Assembly (NCBI RefSeq): GCF_001187785.1
Contig: NZ_CP012154.1
Location: forward strand, 1,544,501-1,608,500
From: Wenzhouxiangella marina
GTDB taxonomy: Bacteria > Pseudomonadota > Gammaproteobacteria > Xanthomonadales > Wenzhouxiangellaceae
DNA length: 64,000 nt
Reading direction: 5' to 3'
Shown here: piece by piece, positions 49,587 through 58,576 of the stretch
How positions within the stretch are numbered: the first letter of the stretch is position 1
Layout: each line of letters begins with the position of its first letter
The notes under the pieces: generated by a model
The model's input: the letters and a program-made list of their open reading frames with translations, nothing else
Told to the model about the DNA's origin: nothing
The model's database searches: none
Translations under genes and position numbers: made by a program

Positions 49587-50700
49587 GCGCGGCCTGGCCG
49601 AGGTGCGTCGCAAGATCGATACCCTCGACGAACAGATCCAGGCCCTGATTTCCGAACGGGCCCGTCTGGCGGCCGCCGTGCGCGAAGCGAAAGGCGACCT
49701 GGGTTCCGGCTCGGCCTACTATCGACCCGATCGAGAAGCTCAGGTCCTGCGCCGAGTGATCGAGCGCAATGAAGGACCGTTGAGTGACGCGGCCATCCTG
49801 CGGCTGTTCCGCGAGATCATGTCCGCCTGTCTGGCTCAGCAGGAGCCGATGCGGATCGCCTACCTGGGCCCGGAAGGCACCTTCACCCAGCAGGCGGTCT
49901 ATCGGCAGTTCGGTCATTCGGTCAATGCCATCGCCCAGCCGAGCATCGAAGACGTGTTTCTGAGCGTGCAGGGCGGCGAGGCCGACTTCGGCGTCGTGCC
50001 GGTGGAGAATTCCACCCAGGGCGTGGTCAGCCATACGCTGGATCTGTTCATGCACTCCGATCTCAAGATCGCCGCCGAGGTGGAGTTGCGCATCCATCAA
50101 CACCTGCTGACCCAGGCTCGGCGCCTCGATCAGATCGAGCGGGTCTACGCCCATCAGCAGTCGCTGGCGCAGTGCAAGCACTGGCTGGCCGCGCATCTGG
50201 ACCATGCCGAATTGATCGCCGTGTCGAGCAACGCCGAGGCGGCCAGGCGAGTGCGGAACGCCCCGGATTCGGCGGCGATCGCCGGCCGCCACGCGGCGGA
50301 GGTCTACGGCCTGCCGGTGCTGTTCGCCAACATCGAGGATCATGTCGACAATACGACGCGCTTCCTGGTGCTGGGCAAGTCCCTGCTGCCGTCCTCGGGC
50401 GAGGACAAGACGACGCTGATGGTTGCCGGCCACGATGGTCCCGGGGCCCTGTTCGGCCTGCTCGAGCCACTGGCGCGCCATCACGTCAACATGAACCGCA
50501 TCGAATCCCGACCCTCCCGCCAGGGCCGTTGGGATTATGTGTTCTTCATCGATGTCGACGGCCACGTCGACGACCCGAGCCTGGCCTCGGCGATGGAGGA
50601 GCTCGCCGAATCGGCCCGCCTGGTCAAGGTGCTCGGCTCCTATCCGAGGGCCGTGCTGGGGCGCCTGCCGGACTCGGCTGCCACCGAAACCCAATCCTGA
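49549..50700 (+). CDS. pheA: Bifunctional chorismate mutase/prephenate dehydratase
   Basis: The 383-residue P-protein has an AroQ chorismate mutase domain (about 15-95: VRRKIDTLDEQIQALISERARLA), prephenate dehydratase (about 100-280: AYLGPEGTFTQQA, VVPVENSTQGVV, NTTRFLVLG) and a C-terminal ACT domain with the Phe-binding ESRPSRQGRWDYVFF. It makes phenylpyruvate from chorismate and is feedback-controlled. The TTG at 49549 has GGTGGAG upstream within serC; GTG 49603 is a shorter alternative that trims the start. Confidence 0.94.
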   Translation: MTSSETTNADSAERGLAEVRRKIDTLDEQIQALISERARLAAAVREAKGDLGSGSAYYRPDREAQVLRRVIERNEGPLSDAAILRLFREIMSACLAQQEPMRIAYLGPEGTFTQQAVYRQFGHSVNAIAQPSIEDVFLSVQGGEADFGVVPVENSTQGVVSHTLDLFMHSDLKIAAEVELRIHQHLLTQARRLDQIERVYAHQQSLAQCKHWLAAHLDHAELIAVSSNAEAARRVRNAPDSAAIAGRHAAEVYGLPVLFANIEDHVDNTTRFLVLGKSLLPSSGEDKTTLMVAGHDGPGALFGLLEPLARHHVNMNRIESRPSRQGRWDYVFFIDVDGHVDDPSLASAMEELAESARLVKVLGSYPRAVLGRLPDSAATETQS

Positions 50701-50722
50701 ACACGACGACAAGCATCGACCC

Positions 50723-51844
50723 ATGAAGACACTGAATTTCGACGACCTGGCCGTGCCCGGCGTCCGCGAGCTGATGCCCTACACGCCGGGCAAGCCGATT
50801 TCCGAGCTGGAGCGGGAGTACGGCGTGACCGATTCGATCAAGCTGGCCTCCAACGAGAACCCGCTCGGGGCCAGTCCTCGAGCCCTCGAAGCGATCCGCG
50901 GCGAGCTGGATGATCTCTGGCTCTACCCGGACGCCAACGGTTTCGAGCTCAAGCAGGCACTGGCCCGGAAGCACTCGGTCGATCCGAGCTGCATCACCCT
51001 GGGCAACGGTTCCAACGACGTGCTGGTCTTTCTTGCCCAGGTGTTTCTGCAGCCCGGTCTGGAAGCGGTGTTCTCGCAGTACTGCTTCGCCGTCTACCCG
51101 ATCGCGACGCAGATGGTCGGGGCGACGGCCCGGGTGGCACCGGCGCTCCAGGCCGACCACCCGATGGCACTGGGTCATGATCTGCGCGCCCTCTACGAGC
51201 GGGTCGGGCCGGACACGCGCCTGGTCTTCGTCGCCAATCCCAACAACCCGACCGGGACCTGGCTCGATGGCGCGCGCCTGAAGGACTTCGTGGCCTCGCT
51301 GCCGCCGCACGTGATCTGCGTCGTCGACGAGGCCTACACCGAGTACGCGGAATCCGATCGCCTGGGCGACGCGTCGACCTGGCTCGAGGAATGCCCGAAC
51401 CTGGTCGTGACCCGGACCTTTTCCAAGGCCTACGGCCTGGCAGGCCTGCGCGTGGGCTATGCCTTGAGCAATCCCGGCGTGGCCGATCTGCTCAACCGCG
51501 TGCGACCGGCCTTCAACGTCAACTCCCTGGCGCTGACGGCCGCGCGAGCGGCTCTGGAAGACCAGGACTTCATCGATCGCTCCCGCCGCCTCAACAGCGC
51601 CGGTCTGATCCAGTTGGGCGAGGGCCTGCGCGAACTGGGCGCCACCACCATTCCGTCGGCGGCGAATTTCATTCTGGCCGGCTTCGAGCGTTCGGGTGCA
51701 GCGCTCAATGAAGCCCTGCTACGCGAGGGTGTGATCGTCCGTCCCGTCGGCAATTACGGGCTCGACAATTATCTGCGCATCACCATCGGCACCGAGGCGC
51801 AGAACCAGCGCGTACTGGCCGCCCTGAAGCGGATTCTGGGCTGA
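50723..51844 (+). CDS. hisC: Histidinol-phosphate/aromatic aminotransferase
   Basis: The 373-residue class I PLP aminotransferase shows IKLASNENPLGASPRALEAI, LWLYPDANGFELKQAL, FVANPNNPTGTW, VDEAYTEYA and the PLP lysine in TRTFSKAYGLAGLRVGYAL. It is HisC by sequence, but its place between pheA and aroA, as for HisC2 of pseudomonads, suggests it also or mainly transaminates phenylpyruvate/arogenate-pathway acids. ATG 50723 begins the family start. Confidence 0.92.
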   Translation: MKTLNFDDLAVPGVRELMPYTPGKPISELEREYGVTDSIKLASNENPLGASPRALEAIRGELDDLWLYPDANGFELKQALARKHSVDPSCITLGNGSNDVLVFLAQVFLQPGLEAVFSQYCFAVYPIATQMVGATARVAPALQADHPMALGHDLRALYERVGPDTRLVFVANPNNPTGTWLDGARLKDFVASLPPHVICVVDEAYTEYAESDRLGDASTWLEECPNLVVTRTFSKAYGLAGLRVGYALSNPGVADLLNRVRPAFNVNSLALTAARAALEDQDFIDRSRRLNSAGLIQLGEGLRELGATTIPSAANFILAGFERSGAALNEALLREGVIVRPVGNYGLDNYLRITIGTEAQNQRVLAALKRILG

Positions 51845-51849
51845 ATCGG

Positions 51850-53157
51850 ATGCGCCTCAGGATTCAAGCGACCTCGAAGCCGCTGGCGGGGCGCTATTGC
51901 CCGCCCGGGGACAAGTCGATTTCCCACCGCGTCGCCATCCTCGGCGGTCTTGCCCGAGGGACGAGTGTGATCGAGGGCTTCCTGGAGGCGGCCGACACGC
52001 GTGCGACGCTCGCTGCCATGGCGAGCCTGGGTGCCGAAGTAACCGAATCCGAGGGCCGGATCCGGATCACGGGTGGTCGACTGGAGGCGGGGAACCGGAC
52101 GCTCGACCTGGGCAATTCCGGGACCGGGATGCGGCTGCTGGCCGGCATGCTGTCGGGGCGGCCCGAGCTGATCGGGCATACCCTGACCCTGATCGGTGAC
52201 GAGTCCCTGTCCGCCCGGCCCATGGATCGGATCATTCGCCCCCTGAGCGAGATGGGCGCCCGGATCGGGTCACGGGAGGGTCGGGCACCTCTGTCGATCG
52301 AACCGCAGGCGCTGCATGGCATCCGCTACGCGATGCCGGTGGCCAGTGCCCAGGTCAAATCGGCGCTGTTGCTGGCCGGTCTGGTCGCCGATGGAGCGAC
52401 CGTGGTCGTCGAGCCGGGCCCGAGCCGGGACCATACGGAGCGCCTGTTGCCCGCCTTCGGCGTCGATCTCCTCGACGGTGCACCCGGTGTGGGGGTGCGG
52501 GGTGGAGCCGAGCTGCGCGCGACCGAGCTTCGTGTGCCCGGGGATCTGAGTTCGGCCAGCTTCGTGATGGCGGCCGCCTTGATGGTGCCCGGCTCCCGGG
52601 TCGAGGTGGACAACGTCGGACTCAATCCGACGCGCGACGGCGTGCTCCGCATCATCGATGCGATGGGTGGTCGGGTCGAGCGCCTGAGCGACGAGACCGT
52701 GGGTCTCGAGCCCGTCGGGCGCCTTGCGGTGCACGGCGAGGGATTGCGTGGGCTGGAGATCCCGCCGGCCTGGGTGCCCCTGGCGATCGACGAATTTCCG
52801 ATCGTCATGGCGATGGCCGCCGCCGCCGAGGGCGAGACCGTGATTCGGGGTGCCCGGGAGCTCCGGGTGAAGGAGTCCGATCGTCTCGCCGTCATGTGCG
52901 AAGCGCTGGCAGCGGTCGGCGTGGACGTGACCGAAACGCCGGACGGCGCCGTGATACGGGGTGGCCGGGTGCGGGGTGGGCGGGTCGATAGCCACGGTGA
53001 TCATCGCATCGCCATGAGCATGGCCGTGCTCGGGCTGGTGTCGGAGGGCGACATCGTGGTCGAGCGCGCGCAGTGGATCGAGACCAGCTACCCGGGCTTC
53101 GTCGACGACATGGTGGCGCTGGGTGCCGACATGCAATGGGAGGCTGACGATGACTGA
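51850..53157 (+). CDS. aroA: 3-phosphoshikimate 1-carboxyvinyltransferase (EPSP synthase)
   Basis: The 435-residue shikimate-pathway enzyme has CPPGDKSISHRVAILGGLA, LDLGNSGTGMRLLAGML, GDESLSARPMDRII, ASAQVKSALLLAGL-type residues, LRVKESDRLAVM and HGDHRIAMSMAVLGL. The loop GNSGTGMR is of the typical EPSPS kind. Its stop overlaps the cmk start by 8 nt. Confidence 0.97.
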   Translation: MRLRIQATSKPLAGRYCPPGDKSISHRVAILGGLARGTSVIEGFLEAADTRATLAAMASLGAEVTESEGRIRITGGRLEAGNRTLDLGNSGTGMRLLAGMLSGRPELIGHTLTLIGDESLSARPMDRIIRPLSEMGARIGSREGRAPLSIEPQALHGIRYAMPVASAQVKSALLLAGLVADGATVVVEPGPSRDHTERLLPAFGVDLLDGAPGVGVRGGAELRATELRVPGDLSSASFVMAAALMVPGSRVEVDNVGLNPTRDGVLRIIDAMGGRVERLSDETVGLEPVGRLAVHGEGLRGLEIPPAWVPLAIDEFPIVMAMAAAAEGETVIRGARELRVKESDRLAVMCEALAAVGVDVTETPDGAVIRGGRVRGGRVDSHGDHRIAMSMAVLGLVSEGDIVVERAQWIETSYPGFVDDMVALGADMQWEADDD

Positions 53158-53833
53158 GCTGGCACCGATTCTGACCATCGATGGCCCGTCCGGCGCCGGC
53201 AAGGGCGCGGTCTCGGCGCGCTGTGCTCGAGCCCTGGGCTGGAACGTGCTCGATTCGGGGGCAGTCTACCGAAGCGTGGCGGCGGCGGCTCTCGAGCGCT
53301 CGATCGCCGCGGATGATGTGGCGGGCCTGGTCTCCCTGTGCGGCGATCTGGACCTGGTGTTCGAGCCGGGCCCGGACGGCATCCTGGTTCGCCTGGACGG
53401 GCGGGCCGTCGATGAGCGCCTGCGCAGCGAGGAGGTCAGCGTCATGAGCTCGCGCGTGGCGGTCCAGCCCGAAGTGCGCGCGGCCTTGCTGGCGCTGCAG
53501 CGCAGCCATCGGCGCCCACCCGGTCTGGTGGCCGATGGGCGGGACATGGGCACGATCGTTTTCCCGGATGCGCCGATCAAGGTCTTTCTCGACGCCAGCG
53601 TTCGCGAGCGTGCGAACCGGCGCTATAAACAGTTGAAAGACAAGGGGGAAAATGTTATATTCTCGCGTCTTTTTCGCGACCTTGAAGAACGGGACCGGAG
53701 AGATCGGGAACGTGCGGTGGCGCCGACGGTGCCAGCGGACGACGCGGTCGTGGTCGACTCGACACGGCTCAACCTCGATCAGGTGGTCGAGCGAGTCCTC
53801 GCCATCGTCCGAGATCGGCTTCCAGATCGTTAG
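53150..53833 (+). CDS. cmk: Cytidylate kinase
   Basis: The 227-residue kinase phosphorylates CMP/dCMP. It has TIDGPSGAGKGAVSARCARALGW, LDSGAVYRSVAAAAL, VADGRDMGTIVFPDA and ERANRRYKQLKDKGENV. The ATG at 53150 lies within aroA and begins the conserved P-loop strand. The 3' third contains an AT-rich stretch with a near-consensus promoter for rpsA. Confidence 0.96.
   Translation: MTELAPILTIDGPSGAGKGAVSARCARALGWNVLDSGAVYRSVAAAALERSIAADDVAGLVSLCGDLDLVFEPGPDGILVRLDGRAVDERLRSEEVSVMSSRVAVQPEVRAALLALQRSHRRPPGLVADGRDMGTIVFPDAPIKVFLDASVRERANRRYKQLKDKGENVIFSRLFRDLEERDRRDRERAVAPTVPADDAVVVDSTRLNLDQVVERVLAIVRDRLPDR
53633..53661 (+). promoter_or_regulatory. Near-consensus sigma-70 promoter inside cmk, for rpsA
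   Basis: TTGAAA (53633-53638, 5/6) and TATATT (53656-53661, 5/6) are exactly 17 nt apart. The predicted start near 53668 gives an rpsA leader of about 355 nt. The region is strikingly AT-rich for this genome, and the E. coli rpsA operon likewise has its own promoters near cmk. Confidence 0.65.
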
Positions 53834-54022
53834 AAGAAGAGACCGTCGACTTTCTCGAAAGTCACCCCAAGAGCTGGCTGGAACCTGCACTGGCAGGCCC
53901 GGCCTTTTGTCGTAAACGAGTGCCTGAACAAGTTCCGGGTGGTCCGGAACGGCACGGAAGAACCAGCGCGCAGGGCACGGCATGATGCCGCGGCCGGCAG
54001 CTGGCAGGAAACCCTTAACGTA

Positions 54023-55696
54023 ATGACCGAATCATTTGCTGAACTGTTTGAACAGAGCCTGACCGAAGCCGACCTTCGCCCGGGCGCCATTGTCATGGGC
54101 CGTGTGGTCGAGATCCGTGATGACGCCGTCGTCATCAACGCGGGTCTGAAGTCCGAAGGCATCGTCCCCATCCACCAGTTCGAGAAGCCCGATGGCGAGC
54201 TCGAAGTGGCCGTGGGTGACGAAGTCGAAGTCTCCCTCGATGCCGTCGAAGACGGTTTCGGCGAGACCCGCCTGTCGCGCGAAAAAGCCAAGCGCTCCCG
54301 CGTCTGGACGTCTCTGGAGAAGTCCTTCGACGCCGAAGAAAATGTCATTGGCCAGATCTCCGGCAAGGTCAAGGGCGGTTTCACCGTCAACATCGACGGC
54401 ATCCGCGCCTTCCTGCCCGGTTCCCTGGTCGATGTGCGCCCCGTGCGCGACCCGGCCTACCTCGAAGGCAAGGACCTGGAATTCAAGATCATCAAGCTGG
54501 ACCGTCGCCGCAACAACCTGGTGGTCAGCCGCCGGGCGGTGGTCGAGCACGAGTACGCTGCAGAGCGTGACGATCTGATCGATCGCCTGACCGAAGGCGC
54601 CGTCGTGAAGGGTGTGGTGAAGAACCTGACCGACTACGGTGCCTTCCTTGACCTGGGCGGTATCGATGGTCTGCTGCACATCACCGACATGGCGTGGAAG
54701 CGCGTTCGTCATCCGTCGGAAGTCGTCGAAGTGGGCGATGAACTGGAAGTTCGCGTCCTGCGCTTCGACCGCGAGCGCATGCGCGTTTCGCTGGGCCTGA
54801 AGCAGCTGGGCGACGACCCGTGGGACAACATCGACCGTCGCTACCCGCCGACCACCCGTCTGTTCGGCAAGGTCACGAACATCACCGATTACGGCTGCTT
54901 CGTCGAGATCGAAGATGGCGTGGAAGGTCTGGTTCACGTCTCCGAAATGGACTGGACGAACAAGAACGTCAATCCGGCCAAGGTGGTTCATGTTGGTCAG
55001 GAAGTCGAAGTCATGGTGCTGGATGTCGACGAAGAGCGTCGCCGCATCTCCCTGGGCATGAAGCAGTGCACGCCGAACCCCTGGGAAGCCTTTGCCGCCA
55101 CCCACAACAAGAACGACAAGGTGTCGGGCGCGATCAAGTCGATCACGGACTTCGGTATCTTCATCGGCCTGGACGGTGGCATCGACGGTCTGGTTCACCT
55201 GTCCGACATCTCCTGGATGACGCCGGGTGAGGACGCGATCCGCAACTTCCGCAAGGGCGAAGAGCTCGAGGCGGTGGTGCTGGCCGTCGATCCGGAGCGT
55301 GAGCGCATTTCCCTGGGCATCAAGCAGCTCGAGCAGGATCCGTTCGCCACCTATATGGCCGAGCATCCGCGCGGTTCGATCGTGACCGGTAAGGTCAAGT
55401 CGGTCGATCCGAAGGGTGCCGTGGTCGAGCTGGCCGATGGCGTCGATGGCTACATCAAGGCCAGCGATCTGGCCAAGGAACGCGTCGAAGACGCGACCAA
55501 GGTGCTGTCGGAAGGCGATGAGATCGAAGCCAAGTTCGTGGCCCTGGACCGGAAGACGCGTAACCTGACGCTGTCGATCCGTGCCAAGGACGATGATGAG
55601 CTGGCTGATGCGCTTGATCAGTACCAGTCCCGCTCCGGCGGTTCCGGTACGTCCCTGGGCGATCTGCTCAAAGAGCAGCTCGGCAACAAGGACTGA
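54023..55696 (+). CDS. rpsA: 30S ribosomal protein S1
   Basis: The 557-residue protein consists of six S1 RNA-binding repeats (roughly residues 20-90, 105-170, 190-260, 275-350, 360-435, 450-520). Motifs include [43 protein letters not shown] and [23 protein letters not shown]. It binds mRNA on the 30S subunit. ATG 54023 has only a distant AGGA and no strong ribosome site, in line with the autoregulated, structured S1 leaders of other bacteria. A longer frame to 53939 is not homologous. Confidence 0.97.
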   Translation: MTESFAELFEQSLTEADLRPGAIVMGRVVEIRDDAVVINAGLKSEGIVPIHQFEKPDGELEVAVGDEVEVSLDAVEDGFGETRLSREKAKRSRVWTSLEKSFDAEENVIGQISGKVKGGFTVNIDGIRAFLPGSLVDVRPVRDPAYLEGKDLEFKIIKLDRRRNNLVVSRRAVVEHEYAAERDDLIDRLTEGAVVKGVVKNLTDYGAFLDLGGIDGLLHITDMAWKRVRHPSEVVEVGDELEVRVLRFDRERMRVSLGLKQLGDDPWDNIDRRYPPTTRLFGKVTNITDYGCFVEIEDGVEGLVHVSEMDWTNKNVNPAKVVHVGQEVEVMVLDVDEERRRISLGMKQCTPNPWEAFAATHNKNDKVSGAIKSITDFGIFIGLDGGIDGLVHLSDISWMTPGEDAIRNFRKGEELEAVVLAVDPERERISLGIKQLEQDPFATYMAEHPRGSIVTGKVKSVDPKGAVVELADGVDGYIKASDLAKERVEDATKVLSEGDEIEAKFVALDRKTRNLTLSIRAKDDDELADALDQYQSRSGGSGTSLGDLLKEQLGNKD

Positions 55697-55715
55697 TCAG
55701 ACCTTGGCAATCTCC

Positions 55716-55741
55716 CTGGCGGCCGCTCGTTCGGCCGCCAG
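55716..55741 (+). terminator. Perfect 10-bp stem-loop between rpsA and ihfB
   Basis: CTGGCGGCCG and CGGCCGCCAG pair perfectly around a CTCGTT loop, 20 nt after the rpsA stop. No T run follows, so it may be a partial terminator or an RNA-processing/stabilising hairpin that tunes ihfB relative to rpsA. Confidence 0.5.
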
Positions 55742-55766
55742 TGGACCGCAGGAGGGAAGGGGCTGA

Positions 55767-56060
55767 ATGACCAAATCCGAATTGATCGAGAAACTGGCCG
55801 CGGATCAGACGCACCTGAGTCAGGCCGACGTGGAGCTGGCTGTTCGCTGTATTCTTGACCAGCTCAGCCGAGCCCTGGCGGATGGCGAGCGGATCGAAAT
55901 TCGCGGTTTCGGCAGCTTTTCCCTGCATTTCCGCCCGCCTCGCATGGGCCGGAACCCGAAAACCGGTGAGCCAGTCGCGCTGCCGGGCAAGTACGTGCCG
56001 CATTTCAAACCCGGCAAGGCGCTGCGCGAACGAGTCAACGAGGGCGCCCAGGAGGGCTGA
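55767..56060 (+). CDS. ihfB: Integration host factor beta subunit
   Basis: The 97-residue DNA-bending protein begins [22 protein letters not shown] and has the HU/IHF signature [29 protein letters not shown], with the DNA-intercalating Pro in that beta arm. It pairs with IhfA (not in the window). The rpsA-ihfB-lapA-lapB order is conserved. Confidence 0.97.
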   Translation: MTKSELIEKLAADQTHLSQADVELAVRCILDQLSRALADGERIEIRGFGSFSLHFRPPRMGRNPKTGEPVALPGKYVPHFKPGKALRERVNEGAQEG

Positions 56061-56072
56061 ATGCTTTCGTTT

Positions 56073-56098
56073 CCGCTCTGCCAGTCGGCAGAGAGCGG
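56073..56098 (+). other. Stem-loop between ihfB and lapA
   Basis: CCGCTCTGCC (56073-56082) pairs with GGCAGAGAGCGG (56087-56098) with a 2-nt bulge and an AGTC loop. It lies 26 nt upstream of the lapA start and lacks a T tract; probably an mRNA structure or weak attenuator. Confidence 0.4.
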
Positions 56099-56124
56099 GC
56101 GCTGATACGACCACGGGAGTCACG

Positions 56125-56391
56125 ATGTTTCGCTGGATCGTCATACTGTCCTGTCTTCTGGCCGCTCTGATCGGCCTGGCCCTCGGGGTGATGAACCCAA
56201 ATCCCGTCACCGTCAGCCTCCCCGGCTGGGCATTCGAGATGCCACTGGGCAGTCTGCTGATGCTCACTTTCGCGTTGGGCCTGGTCTGTGGCCTGGTGCT
56301 CTACCTTCTGTTCTTCCGTCTGCCCGCCCGCCTGGGCCGACGGCGCGCCGGGCCGGCTGACCAGGGTCGCCTGCCTGAGCGCCATGGCTGA
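56125..56391 (+). CDS. lapA: LPS assembly protein A domain protein
   Basis: The 88-residue protein has two membrane helices (about 5-22 and 42-65) and the LapA core VMNPNPVTVSLPGWAFEMPLGSLLMLTFALGLVCG. In E. coli LapA works with LapB to control LpxC turnover and LPS levels. GGGAG precedes ATG 56125. It overlaps lapB by 8 nt. Confidence 0.9.
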   Translation: MFRWIVILSCLLAALIGLALGVMNPNPVTVSLPGWAFEMPLGSLLMLTFALGLVCGLVLYLLFFRLPARLGRRRAGPADQGRLPERHG

Positions 56392-57547
56392 ACTTGCACT
56401 CCTCTTCCTGCTTCTCCCCGTCGCTGCAGCGACCGGTTGGTGGGTGGCTAGGCGAGGTGAACGCGCCCGACGCAGCCGCAGTTCGGCACTGTCCTCGAGC
56501 TATTTCCGTGGGCTGAACTACCTGCTCAACGAACAGCCGGACAAGGCCATCGAGGTCTTCCTGGAGCTGGCCGATATCAATCCCGACACGGTCGAAACCC
56601 ACCTGGCGCTGGGGAACCTGTTTCGCCGCCGGGGAGAGATGGACAAGGCGATTCGCTTTCACAAGCACATCATGACCCGGCCCAACCTCAGCGATGAGCA
56701 GCGCGCCCTGGCGCTCTACGAACTCGGTGAGGACTACATGCAGGCTGGCCTCCTGGATCGCGCGGAACGGCTGTTCCGGGAGCTGGCAGAGCATGACTCG
56801 AACAACGTCGTCCCGACGCGGCAGCTACTGTCGATCTATCAGCAGGAAAAGGACTGGGAACAGGCGATCGAAATGGCTCGCACGCTGCGCGAGGACGGCC
56901 CCGAGCGCGGCGAGTTGATCGCCCAGTTCCAGTGCGAGATCGCGGCTCAGGCTCTGAACGACAATGACACGGAGCGGGCGCGCCAGGCGCTGCGGCAGGC
57001 CCGTCGTTACGACCCGCGCAATCCCAGGGCGAGGTTGCTCGAGGGCGACCTCGCCTGGTCCATGGAGGACTGGTCCCGGGCCGCCGACCATTATCGGGCG
57101 GCCTGCGATCTGGATGCCGATTGCCTGATCCAGGTGCTCGAACGCATCATCGAATGCCATCGAAGGGTCGATGACCCCGATGCCCTCGATGACTGGTTGC
57201 AGACCGTGGTCGAGCGCAGCCCCATGACCACCCCGCTGATCGCCCTGGCCCAGCGTCGGGCGGCGAATGACCCGCAGGGGGCAGCGGATCTGGTGCTCGA
57301 TCGCATGGCTCGGCGTCCGACCGTACGGGGACTGAAGTACCTGATGAGTCTGCTGGTCAGCGAGGGCGCTCGCCTCGATCGGATCGACCCGGCGCTGGTC
57401 GGCGACCTGCTCGATCGCCTGCTCAGCGATCAGCCCCTGTATCGCTGCCAGCACTGCGGCTTCAGCGGCACGTCCTACCATTGGCTCTGTCCGAGCTGCC
57501 GTCGCTGGAATACCACACGAGCCATCCGAGGCATTCTCGGCGAGTGA
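56384..57547 (+). CDS. lapB: LPS assembly protein B (TPR and rubredoxin-like)
   Basis: The 387-residue protein has an N-terminal membrane anchor, a chain of TPR repeats (from YFRGLNYLLNEQPDKAIEVFLEL) and a C-terminal rubredoxin-type metal knuckle (CQHCGFSG and CPSCRRW). LapB directs FtsH to LpxC, coordinating LPS synthesis; HflKC, which govern FtsH, are encoded 11 kb upstream. It overlaps the next gene by GTGA. Confidence 0.93.
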   Translation: MAELALLFLLLPVAAATGWWVARRGERARRSRSSALSSSYFRGLNYLLNEQPDKAIEVFLELADINPDTVETHLALGNLFRRRGEMDKAIRFHKHIMTRPNLSDEQRALALYELGEDYMQAGLLDRAERLFRELAEHDSNNVVPTRQLLSIYQQEKDWEQAIEMARTLREDGPERGELIAQFQCEIAAQALNDNDTERARQALRQARRYDPRNPRARLLEGDLAWSMEDWSRAADHYRAACDLDADCLIQVLERIIECHRRVDDPDALDDWLQTVVERSPMTTPLIALAQRRAANDPQGAADLVLDRMARRPTVRGLKYLMSLLVSEGARLDRIDPALVGDLLDRLLSDQPLYRCQHCGFSGTSYHWLCPSCRRWNTTRAIRGILGE

Positions 57548-58572
57548 ACACGACCGCTTTGCTGCTGCCGGTCCTGACGGCGTTTCTGGTGCCGGCCCTG
57601 TCAAGTCCCTGGCTGGCCTCGTTGCTTCGTCGGCGCGGTGTGGTCGATCGTCCCGGCGAGCGTCGGAGTCATGCTCGGATCACGCCTCGCGGCGGTGGTC
57701 TGGGTCTCGGACTCGGGATCGTGCTCGGACTGCTGCTGATGCGATTCTCAGGAAGCGTCCCGGCGACGGAGTTCTGGGTCGTGCTGCTGCTGGTTCTGTC
57801 CTTGAGCGGTCTCGGCGCCATGGATGACTTTCTCGAGCTGGGTGTCGGCGTGCGCATGCTGGGTCAGGCGCTGATTGCCGCCGCGCTGCTGCTGTGGTCC
57901 GGCTGGGTCGATGAGCTTCGCCTTGGCGCGACTCTGGTGGTCTCGATGCCGTGGCTGTTCACGGCCCTGGCCTGGGTGGCGATCCTTTGGTTGATCAATC
58001 TCCACAACTTCATGGACGGTTCGGATGGCCTGGCCAGTATGCAGGCCGTTTGGACCGGTGCGGCCTACGCCATGCTGTTCTGGTTCGAAGGGCATGGGGT
58101 TCCGGCCCTGGTCGCGCTGTTGCTGACCGCCGCCTCAGCGGGCTTTCTCATCTGGAATCGGCCGGTGGCGCGAATCTTTCTCGGGGATTCCGGGTCCCTG
58201 CTGATCGGGGGTCTGGTCGCCTGGCTGGCGCTACAGGCACTGTTGGCGACATCCATCAGTCTGATGCTCTGCATTCTGGTCAGTTCCTTGTTCGTGGTCG
58301 ACGCCACGCTGACCTTGCTGGCAAGGGCGGCTCGGGGGGAGCGATGGTATACTCCGCACCGGACGCACGCATACCAGACCCTGCTCAGGCTGGGTTGGTC
58401 TCACGCACAGGTGCTGTGGGCCTATCTGGGTGTCAATCTTCTCGTCGTGCTGCCTGCGACGCTTGCGGCCCAGCGCTGGCCGTCTCTGGACTTCGTCCTG
58501 GGCCTGGGAGTCGTCGGATTGTTGGCAGCCGGCTGGTGGAGCATTCAGTCTGCTGCAAACGGAGAACGATAA
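57544..58572 (+). CDS. WbpL/WecA-like polyprenyl-phosphate glycosyl-1-phosphate transferase
   Basis: The 342-residue polytopic protein (about 10 helices) is of the MraY/WecA superfamily, with ERRSHARITPRGGGLG, GAMDDFLELG (DD pair), NLHNFMDGSDGLASMQA and RIFLGDSGSLLIGG. Such enzymes start O-antigen or capsule synthesis by adding sugar-phosphate to undecaprenyl phosphate. It starts with GTG inside the lapB stop. Next to a WbpM-like gene it best fits WbpL. Confidence 0.88.
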   Translation: MNTTALLLPVLTAFLVPALSSPWLASLLRRRGVVDRPGERRSHARITPRGGGLGLGLGIVLGLLLMRFSGSVPATEFWVVLLLVLSLSGLGAMDDFLELGVGVRMLGQALIAAALLLWSGWVDELRLGATLVVSMPWLFTALAWVAILWLINLHNFMDGSDGLASMQAVWTGAAYAMLFWFEGHGVPALVALLLTAASAGFLIWNRPVARIFLGDSGSLLIGGLVAWLALQALLATSISLMLCILVSSLFVVDATLTLLARAARGERWYTPHRTHAYQTLLRLGWSHAQVLWAYLGVNLLVVLPATLAAQRWPSLDFVLGLGVVGLLAAGWWSIQSAANGER

Positions 58573-58576
58573 TCGC

